DNA of 11,819 nucleotides from JANRKF01 sp964519595 (GTDB taxonomy: Bacteria; Pseudomonadota; Alphaproteobacteria; Rickettsiales; SXRF01), in NCBI GenBank assembly GCA_964519595.1, contig CAZFJN010000049.1, positions 1 to 11,819 of the forward strand, written 5' to 3'. The notes below the pieces were generated by a model that saw only the letters and a program-made list of their open reading frames with translations, made no database searches and was not told the origin of the DNA. A program made the position numbers and the translations under genes. How positions within the stretch are numbered: position 1 is the stretch's first letter; the number at the start of each line of letters is the position of its first letter. Shown piece by piece: positions 6,890 through 11,819 of the stretch.

Positions 6890-7089
6890 TAACAATAAAA
6901 TATCTGCAATAAGTAGCTTTATACTATAAAAAAATAACTTTCTAAAGATTTTTTGTTTATTGTTTCTCATTTTAATACACTCTTAACACTTGAATGGTAC
7001 GATGAAGAGTGATGTATTATGCCTATTGATTATGACTAGTGCCTACGGGGGAACGTGGACACTTTGAAATTGTGTCAGGAGGACGCCAT

Positions 7090-7914
7090 ATGTTGATAAA
7101 TAATCTTGCCAGCTCGTCTGGAATACAACAACAGAATATCAAAAAGACTGACGCCAAGCTTCTGGCGGCAATTGCCAGCCTTGTATCTGGCAAAAAAACG
7201 CAGGACGTTGCCGATGTCGCATTGGCAACGCAGCTGCAATCGCAAGTTGCCGGACTGAAGCAGGTATCGCAAAATATCGCGCAAGTATCAAGCCTGACTC
7301 AGGTTGCCGACGGCGCAATCTCGCGTTCACAGGAAATAGTAAACCGTCTGCAGGAAATTGCCTTGCAAGCGAGCAATGAAACGCTTGCTGATGAACAACG
7401 CGCGCAACTTGATCAGGAATTTCAGGAATTAACTAAAGAGCTTGATCGTCAGGCTGCTAACACACAATTTAATGGTCGCAATCTTCTTGACGGAACATTA
7501 TCCGGCGATAATGCTCTTTCTCTAAGCAGCGTCCTTGGTGAAGAAAGCAGCGAAGGAGATAGCAGCCTTGATATTAACAGCCTTTCATCACAAGCTCTCT
7601 TTGGTGGTGAGTCTTTAAATGTTCTGTCTGCTGATGCGGCAAGAAATGCTCTTTCCGTTTTAGGCAACGCGCAAACAACTATCTCTACAGCGCGCGCCAG
7701 CGTTGGCGCTTTCCAGCAAACCTTGAACTATTCCGCCGCCGCAATTGATTCAGCGATTCAAAATCAGCAAGCCGCACAATCATTGCTTTCTGATGCTGAT
7801 TTTCTTGAAGTAGCCAGCGAGTCACAACAGGCTCAGGTTCAGCGCAACGCGCAGCTTTCTCTGGCCGCGCAAACTAACCGCCTGCCTGCTGCCTTGTTAC
7901 GGCTAGTCTCTTAA
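7090..7914 (+). CDS. Flagellin, divergent and short
   Basis: Flagellin forms the extracellular flagellar filament after export by the flagellar type III apparatus. The start at 7090 is set by a strong Shine-Dalgarno, AGGAGGA (7077-7083), 6 nt upstream; an in-frame ATG at 7039 has none. The 274-residue protein has the N-terminal D0/D1 coiled helices, with LTQVADGAISRSQEIVNRLQE and FNGRNLLDG (about 128-136) as the clearest family blocks. A short Ser/Glu/Asp-rich variable part follows (about 137-190). The C-terminal D1/D0 helix ends LSDADFLEVASESQQAQVQRNAQLSLAAQTNR, then LLRLVS. It has no cysteine. The usual RLSSG.RIN..ADDAAG stretch is replaced by SLVSGKKTQDVADVALATQL. TTGAAT (6990-6995) and TATTAT (7015-7020) could be a promoter, but the 19-bp spacing is poor. 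It lies next to no other flagellar gene and converges on hpt. Confidence 0.88.
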   Translation: MLINNLASSSGIQQQNIKKTDAKLLAAIASLVSGKKTQDVADVALATQLQSQVAGLKQVSQNIAQVSSLTQVADGAISRSQEIVNRLQEIALQASNETLADEQRAQLDQEFQELTKELDRQAANTQFNGRNLLDGTLSGDNALSLSSVLGEESSEGDSSLDINSLSSQALFGGESLNVLSADAARNALSVLGNAQTTISTARASVGAFQQTLNYSAAAIDSAIQNQQAAQSLLSDADFLEVASESQQAQVQRNAQLSLAAQTNRLPAALLRLVS

Positions 7915-7918
7915 GAGC

Positions 7919-7935
7919 AATATTTGCGAAATATT
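7919..7935. terminator. Weak hairpin between the convergent flagellin and hpt genes
   Basis: AATATTT, GCG, AAATATT forms a 7-bp AT stem with a 3-nt loop, 5 bp past the flagellin stop and 13 bp before the end of hpt. On the plus strand it is followed by TTAAAATT. The stem is weak and no clean T-tract follows, so a termination role is only a guess from position. Confidence 0.3.
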
Positions 7936-7947
7936 TTAAAATTGTCA

Positions 7948-8484
7948 TTAATCGGCAAATTCAACTGCGCCAATATAAGGCAATTCACGATAAAAATTAG
8001 CATAATCAAGTCCCATTCCGACTACAAATTTATCAGGAATGGTAAATCCTACAAAATCAGCTTCTATTTCAACTTTCCGATGTCCTGGTTTTTCCAGCAT
8101 AACGGCAATATGCAGCGAACTCGGTTTTCTTTCTTTGATGATGTTGCAGGCAAATTCCAGCGTTCGTCCTGATTCAAGTATATCATCAACTAACAACACA
8201 TCGCGTCCTTCAACATTTTCACTAATATCACGAATTACCGTAACGCTTCCCTTGGAAGCCGTGCCACTGCCGTAACTTTCCAGCGTCATAAAATCAATCT
8301 GCGGCTTAACGCCGGTTGCGTAAAGAGCGCGAATAAGATCAGCAGTAAAAACAAAACTGCCGCGCAGCAAAGCTATTATCATCAGATTTTGCGGCAGAAT
8401 ATTCGCTATTTCATTAGCCATTGTGCTGACTCGCGCAGAAACCACTTCCGGCGCAATCAGCGTAACTAGCTTGTGTGGTTTCAT
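7948..8484 (-). CDS. hpt: Hypoxanthine phosphoribosyltransferase
   Basis: Hpt salvages hypoxanthine (and guanine) with PRPP to make IMP or GMP in the cytoplasm. The 178-residue protein is of normal length. It has the LLRGSFVF loop (39-46), the FMTLESYGSGT region (65-75) with the Ser-Tyr pair of the flexible loop, and the PRPP-binding motif LLVDDILESGRT (97-108). The purine-binding end is EKPGHRK (131-137) with FTIPDKFVVGMGLDY (147-161). Its ATG overlaps the stop of the upstream zinc-ribbon gene as ATGA, so the two are translationally coupled in one minus-strand operon. Confidence 0.95.
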   Translation of the reverse strand: MKPHKLVTLIAPEVVSARVSTMANEIANILPQNLMIIALLRGSFVFTADLIRALYATGVKPQIDFMTLESYGSGTASKGSVTVIRDISENVEGRDVLLVDDILESGRTLEFACNIIKERKPSSLHIAVMLEKPGHRKVEIEADFVGFTIPDKFVVGMGLDYANFYRELPYIGAVEFAD

Positions 8485-9221
8485 AACGGCTTCTTTCTAA
8501 GCGCCAGCTCAAGTGAATTACCAATTTCCACGATCAGACGATCTCCGCTGGTGAATTTTGTTTTAAGCGGTCCGAGCGTAAACGGCAAATCAGTTTTTGC
8601 ACTTATAGATTCCGGCGTCATCGGCTGCCAATATTGCAATGGCGAACCGTTTTTATCAACCAGAGTTATGCGAATTATCGGCGTGGCAATTTGCGTATCT
8701 GTTATGTTTGTCAGTTTGCCACTTACCGCATATTCAATTCCGTCATTAACCGGCTGTTTTGCCAGCGCGATATCGCTCATGATTATGTGCGTAGTCGGCG
8801 CATAACCAAACCAGGCCGGACGATGCACAAAAGCCGTAATTAATCCGGCAAAAAACAAAACCGCAACAAACACCACAATTTCCACCAGCGATAATTTAGC
8901 CGTTGGCGGCAGCTCATCCGGCGCAGCTTTTATTATATTTTTTATATCTTTTATTTTCGCAGTCAGCGGTAAAATCAGCTTACTGAATTTTTTTATTCGC
9001 TCTGATGATTGTCCTGATTTTCCGTCCGTCTTGAAATTTTCGAAATTGCTGGTTGATAATTCCTTCAGGGCTTTTTCATAAGCAGCAGTGCCGGAACTGC
9101 TTTGTCCACGCGCCAGCCAGTCTTTCTTGCAAGCGGTGCAGCGCACAGTCCTGCCTTGTGGTCCGACCGCATTATCGGCAACATTATAACGAGACAAGCA
9201 GTATGGACATTGCAAAATCAT
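8481..9221 (-). CDS. Zinc-ribbon, single-pass membrane protein (MJ0042 / DUF3426 type)
   Basis: This 246-residue protein begins MILQCPYCLSRYNV. The zinc ribbon has C5, C8, C28 and C31 (CPYC ... VRCTAC), matching the MJ0042-type finger found at the N-terminus of many alphaproteobacterial proteins. A polar, lysine/serine-rich linker (about 36-100) leads to one transmembrane helix (about 110-132, LSLVEIVVFVAVLFFAGLITAF). The C-terminal domain has the pattern SGKLTNITDT..ATPIIRITLVDKNGSPL, which resembles DUF3426, a beta-sandwich-like periplasmic domain. The function is unknown. A reading frame open further upstream would add 23 residues before the zinc ribbon; I reject it because family members start a few residues before the first CxxC. 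It is coupled to hpt through the ATGA overlap. It is divergent from the ftsE-like gene, a neighbourhood I recall as common in alphaproteobacteria. Confidence 0.8.
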   Translation of the reverse strand: MILQCPYCLSRYNVADNAVGPQGRTVRCTACKKDWLARGQSSSGTAAYEKALKELSTSNFENFKTDGKSGQSSERIKKFSKLILPLTAKIKDIKNIIKAAPDELPPTAKLSLVEIVVFVAVLFFAGLITAFVHRPAWFGYAPTTHIIMSDIALAKQPVNDGIEYAVSGKLTNITDTQIATPIIRITLVDKNGSPLQYWQPMTPESISAKTDLPFTLGPLKTKFTSGDRLIVEIGNSLELALRKKPL

Positions 9222-9283
9222 ACGCCATATGTAACATGAAACATAAAAAGCGACAAGATAGTAAGAACAGTAGCAATTAGAAA

Positions 9284-9325
9284 ATAACAATCGGGAAATA
9301 ACAGTCAGAAAAAAACAGTCAGGAA
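9284..9325. repeat. 14-bp tandem repeat in the divergent spacer before ftsE
   Basis: Three contiguous 14-bp units lie at 9284-9297 (ATAACAATCGGGAA), 9298-9311 (ATAACAGTCAGAAA) and 9312-9325 (AAAACAGTCAGGAA). The last one carries the AGGAA that is the likely ribosome-binding site of the ftsE-like gene. Repeat copy number could therefore affect its translation or the promoter spacing. Confidence 0.8.
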
Positions 9326-9334
9326 ATTATAAAA

Positions 9335-9988
9335 ATGATTAAGCTTGAACATGTAGCTGCGGAATATATTTCCGGCGCTTTGGTTTTAAAGGATGTATCT
9401 TTTAATCTTGCGCCAGGATCTTTTCATTTTCTAACCGGCGCAAGCGGCGTTGGAAAAAGCACTCTGCTTGCCCTTCTTGCCTTGCGACTGCCGGCAACAC
9501 GCGGGAAAATTATCATGTTTGGCGAAGACATAACTAACAAACCGCGCAAATCATTGCCGTTTTATCGCCGCCGCATCGGAGTAGTGCGTCAGGATTGCGG
9601 CTTGCTCGAGCATTTAAGCGTTGCTGAAAATATCGCGCTGCCTCTTAAAGTAGCCGGAGAATCAGCCGCAGAAATGGAAAAAAAAGTCAGCGAACTACTC
9701 GACTGGGTTGAGCTGCAACGCTATAAAAATGAACGTCCAAGCGTCCTCTCCGGCGGCCAGAAACAACGAGCCGCCATTGCCAGAGCGGTAATAGCGCGTC
9801 CGGAAATATTGCTGGCTGACGAACCAACCGGAAATCTCGATGCCGAACTGGCCGTTAAATTCATGTATTTATTTGAAGCGCTTAATCAGTGGGGAACTAC
9901 TATTCTCTTCGCCACGCATGACGAGAATCTGGTAAAAAAATTCAACTACCCGGCGCTTAAACTCCGCCACGGAAAAATATTGTCATAA
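9335..9988 (+). CDS. ftsE: FtsE-like ABC transporter ATPase
   Basis: FtsE works with the membrane protein FtsX at the division site, where the pair activates peptidoglycan hydrolases. The 217-residue length fits FtsE. Motifs in order are Walker A GASGVGKST (35-43), Q-loop Q86 in VVRQD, signature LSGGQKQR (138-145), Walker B ILLADEP (158-164), the GNLD segment shared by FtsE and LolD types, and the H-loop H195 in ATHD. LLEHLSVAENIALPL is typical of the FtsE/LolD/MacB group, so a LolD-type assignment is a real alternative. The zinc-ribbon/hpt neighbourhood favours FtsE. The likely Shine-Dalgarno is AGGAA, about 9 nt upstream of the ATG. Unusually, no ftsX follows: the next gene is a PfkB kinase after 146 bp of repeat-rich spacer. 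Confidence 0.8.
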   Translation: MIKLEHVAAEYISGALVLKDVSFNLAPGSFHFLTGASGVGKSTLLALLALRLPATRGKIIMFGEDITNKPRKSLPFYRRRIGVVRQDCGLLEHLSVAENIALPLKVAGESAAEMEKKVSELLDWVELQRYKNERPSVLSGGQKQRAAIARAVIARPEILLADEPTGNLDAELAVKFMYLFEALNQWGTTILFATHDENLVKKFNYPALKLRHGKILS

Positions 9989-10038
9989 AATCTTAATATA
10001 AAACAAGCTGAAATGCCAAAAACATCATGCTCTAAATA

Positions 10039-10096
10039 GAATATAGCTTTGAAGATAGCTTTGAATATAGCTTTATACAGCTTTGAATATAGTTTT
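10039..10096. repeat. 12-bp tandem repeat between ftsE and the PfkB gene
   Basis: There are five contiguous units based on GAATATAGCTTT, at 10039-10050, 10051-10062, 10063-10074, 10075-10084 (shortened to 10 bp) and 10085-10096. The first and third copies are identical. The array occupies the middle of the 146-bp spacer, upstream of the PfkB-family gene. It contains several TATA-like steps, so it could overlap a promoter, but no convincing -35/-10 pair is seen. Confidence 0.88.
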
Positions 10097-10134
10097 TATA
10101 TATTGTAATTACTGAATTTTATATTGGATAATTT

Positions 10135-11748
10135 ATGAGCGAAACTACTAATTGGCAAGGAGCATTTATAACAGGAGCATTTAGAAATCCAGAAACTACA
10201 TATGAAAAATATATTAAACAAGATCATTTGAGATTTGGAAAACCTCAACAACCATTTAAATCTCTAAAACCATTTAAAATTCTAACCAGCGATCTGCTGA
10301 TTGTTGATCGTATTATAAACTACGATTTGTTGGAAGAAGATCAGAAAAAAGCTATTGATCAGCTTATGTCTTCTAACGGAATGAAAATGGAGAAAAAATA
10401 CAGATTTGCCGATAAAGAAAAGTTTAATGAATTTAGCAGCGTAATTAAAGATAAAAAAATTGCAACAACTGACACTCCGGGCGGCTCTTCAGCTAATACA
10501 GCAACCACATTGCAAAAAATGATGCAAGACATGGTACAAACAATTTTTATTGGAATTGTCAGTAACCATTATGATAATTTAGGAAAACTAATCAGGAAAG
10601 ATCTTAGAGACTCAAGAGTTTTTCTCGATTCTCCCAGTGGAGATAATCACGAATCAGCAACCTCTTTTGTTGTGATTAAAGGAGGACAACGCTCTATCAT
10701 AACCTGGCCAGGAAATGCACGCGCTGTATTTGGCAATGAGGCTCTGCATAATGAATTATTGCAGGAGAACAAAGTAAGCGACGCAGATGCTATTTTATTA
10801 CAAGGATCACTGCCCTATAAATTTGGCGAAACTATTCCTGTGCCTTTTGGAGAGGCTTCTGATGACAAATTAGGAGTTACAGACTGGCTGCTCAAACAAC
10901 GCTGGAGACATGGCAAAGACCTTTATTTTACCATGCCAACTCAGGCGGATTTTGCAGTTAAATATAATGAGAATGGAAACGAGATTCCATTAACAGAAGA
11001 AGAGCGCAAAGAGCGGCGCAAAGAAAAAATTGCCTATTACCAGAGAGTAGCCAGTGAAGCAAATCTGATCCTTGGCAATGGTGAGGAAATAAGCCGTGTT
11101 TATACAAGGGACGATGAATATAACGAAATATTTGCGGCTTTAGAAAAAGGCGGAGCAAGACAAGAACAAGAATCAGATGAGAAATATCAAAATCGCATCG
11201 AGGAATTAAGCGAAACAAAAAATACATATGATTTCGTAAATAAAAGCGTAAAAATAAATATTGCTTTGGAACGGCTTAAAAAGGTGGTTGATGATAATGC
11301 ACTTGCAAAAGATTTAGGAGAAAGAACATTTAAAGGCAACAAAGAGCAAGCGGCTTTTGTAACTCTTGGCGAGGCTGGAGCTGCGATAATCACAAAAGAC
11401 CATGGAATTGAGCATGTCAGCTCTACAAATCAAGAGGTAGTAAATACACTCGGCGCCGGAGATACTTCCTATGCCGGCTTCATTGCCGGTTATGTTCTCA
11501 AAAAGCAAAATCCTGATATTACCTTCAAGGATTGCGCTGATCTGGCGATGTGGCTTGCCGGAGAAAAAATAAAACTTAATTCTCCACGCATTCCTGATAT
11601 TCAAAAACTTCTGCAAGGAAAATTATATCAGCAAGAATCATCAACAAACACAACAAACAATCCTGCTGATGAATTTGTTAAAAAAATAAAAACCACATTT
11701 GAAAAGTATAATAGTATGGCAAGTACAAGTTCCGGACACTTTTTCTGA
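10135..11748 (+). CDS. PfkB-family sugar/nucleoside kinase, oversized
   Basis: This carbohydrate/nucleoside kinase of the ribokinase superfamily resembles adenosine-kinase-like members. PfkB signature 1 is GGSSANTATTLQKM (116-129). Signature 2 is NTLGAGDTSYAGFIAGYVL (437-455), with D443 as the expected catalytic base. ANLILGNGEEI (309-319) matches the N-x-x-E region that positions Mg-phosphate. Family members are about 310-350 residues and this has 537. The excess is an N-terminal extension (about 1-48, partly repeat-derived), a charged insertion between about 280 and 405 that breaks the C-terminal half, and a Ser/Thr/Asn-rich tail (about 500-537). It is visibly more AT-rich than ftsY or lepA. 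The substrate cannot be inferred. No Shine-Dalgarno is seen. Both signatures look intact, so activity is plausible. No terminator is evident in the 71 bp after the stop. Confidence 0.82.
   Translation: MSETTNWQGAFITGAFRNPETTYEKYIKQDHLRFGKPQQPFKSLKPFKILTSDLLIVDRIINYDLLEEDQKKAIDQLMSSNGMKMEKKYRFADKEKFNEFSSVIKDKKIATTDTPGGSSANTATTLQKMMQDMVQTIFIGIVSNHYDNLGKLIRKDLRDSRVFLDSPSGDNHESATSFVVIKGGQRSIITWPGNARAVFGNEALHNELLQENKVSDADAILLQGSLPYKFGETIPVPFGEASDDKLGVTDWLLKQRWRHGKDLYFTMPTQADFAVKYNENGNEIPLTEEERKERRKEKIAYYQRVASEANLILGNGEEISRVYTRDDEYNEIFAALEKGGARQEQESDEKYQNRIEELSETKNTYDFVNKSVKINIALERLKKVVDDNALAKDLGERTFKGNKEQAAFVTLGEAGAAIITKDHGIEHVSSTNQEVVNTLGAGDTSYAGFIAGYVLKKQNPDITFKDCADLAMWLAGEKIKLNSPRIPDIQKLLQGKLYQQESSTNTTNNPADEFVKKIKTTFEKYNSMASTSSGHFF
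10159..10188 (+). repeat. 15-bp duplication in the PfkB gene N-terminus
   Basis: GGAGCATTTATAACA (10159-10173) is followed directly by GGAGCATTTAGAAAT (10174-10188). They encode GAFIT and GAFRN, so the frame is kept. It lies in the extension ahead of the kinase fold. Confidence 0.7.
10252..10287 (+). repeat. 18-bp duplication in the PfkB gene N-terminus
   Basis: CCATTTAAATCTCTAAAA (10252-10269) is followed directly by CCATTTAAAATTCTAACC (10270-10287). They encode PFKSLK and PFKILT, again in frame. Together with the 15-bp duplication upstream, this suggests that the N-terminal extension grew by local duplication. Confidence 0.7.
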
Positions 11749-11819
11749 AATATTTTTTACTGTGAAATTTCCTCTAGATTATTCAACCTGACACGCTATA
11801 AACAAACCTGATATTTTTT

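Noticed and set aside
7000..7030. Sigma-54 or FliA-type promoter before flagellin
   Set aside because: GGTAC at 6996-7000 lacks a correctly spaced GC for sigma-54, and no TAAA/GCCGATAA pair is present.
7039..7089. Upstream in-frame ATG for flagellin
   Set aside because: No ribosome-binding site precedes it, while a strong AGGAGGA sits 6 nt before the ATG at 7090 and flagellin homology starts there.
9222..9290. 23-residue extension of the zinc-ribbon protein
   Set aside because: The Cys/Tyr-rich stretch does not belong to the family, which starts just before the first CxxC, and its start lies inside the 14-bp repeat.

Overview
The window is chromosomal DNA, moderately AT-rich, most likely from a flagellated alphaproteobacterium. 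The evidence is the run dapF - mtaB-type methylthiotransferase - ftsY, the ACGTAACA signature around the second DapF cysteine, and a zinc-ribbon/DUF3426-type membrane protein with hpt set divergently from an ftsE-like gene. I cannot name a genus. A run of exactly 100 Ns (2047-2146) shows that this is a draft scaffold, so the order across that point is a scaffolding inference.

Layout. Positions 1-148 hold no recognisable gene and butt against an elongation factor 4 (lepA) gene that lacks its whole GTPase domain (149-1399). Next come a 44-codon remnant of a HigA/Xre-type antitoxin (1428-1562) and a 58-residue histone H1-like (Hc1-type) protein (1743-1919). A degenerate palindromic repeat then runs into the assembly gap. 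Beyond the gap, a strong terminator and a small two-helix membrane protein (DUF378-like) lie on the minus strand. A secreted solute-binding protein of the amino-acid family follows on the plus strand, then dapF (lysine and peptidoglycan precursor), the methylthiotransferase (tRNA modification) and ftsY (SRP receptor). A divergent single-domain-size flagellin (7090-7914) converges on a minus-strand pair: the zinc-ribbon membrane protein and hpt (purine salvage), coupled by an ATGA overlap. On the other side of the divergent spacer lies an ftsE-like ABC ATPase without ftsX. The window ends with an oversized PfkB-family sugar/nucleoside kinase.

The genes are mostly housekeeping: translation, peptidoglycan precursor, tRNA modification, protein targeting, motility and purine salvage. 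The unusual signal is structural. At least five spacers, and the variable parts of at least three genes, carry short tandem repeats with a regular period of 9-18 bp. Each locus uses a different unit. Two arrays are folded into long inverted repeats. Inside genes the periods are multiples of three (15 or 18 bp), and in spacers they are 12, 14 or 15 bp. This looks like frequent local duplication of short unrelated segments, filtered for reading frame. It has lengthened DapF by about 37 residues and probably supplied the N-terminal tails of the methylthiotransferase and the PfkB kinase. I found no CRISPR array, prophage, insertion sequence or defence system.
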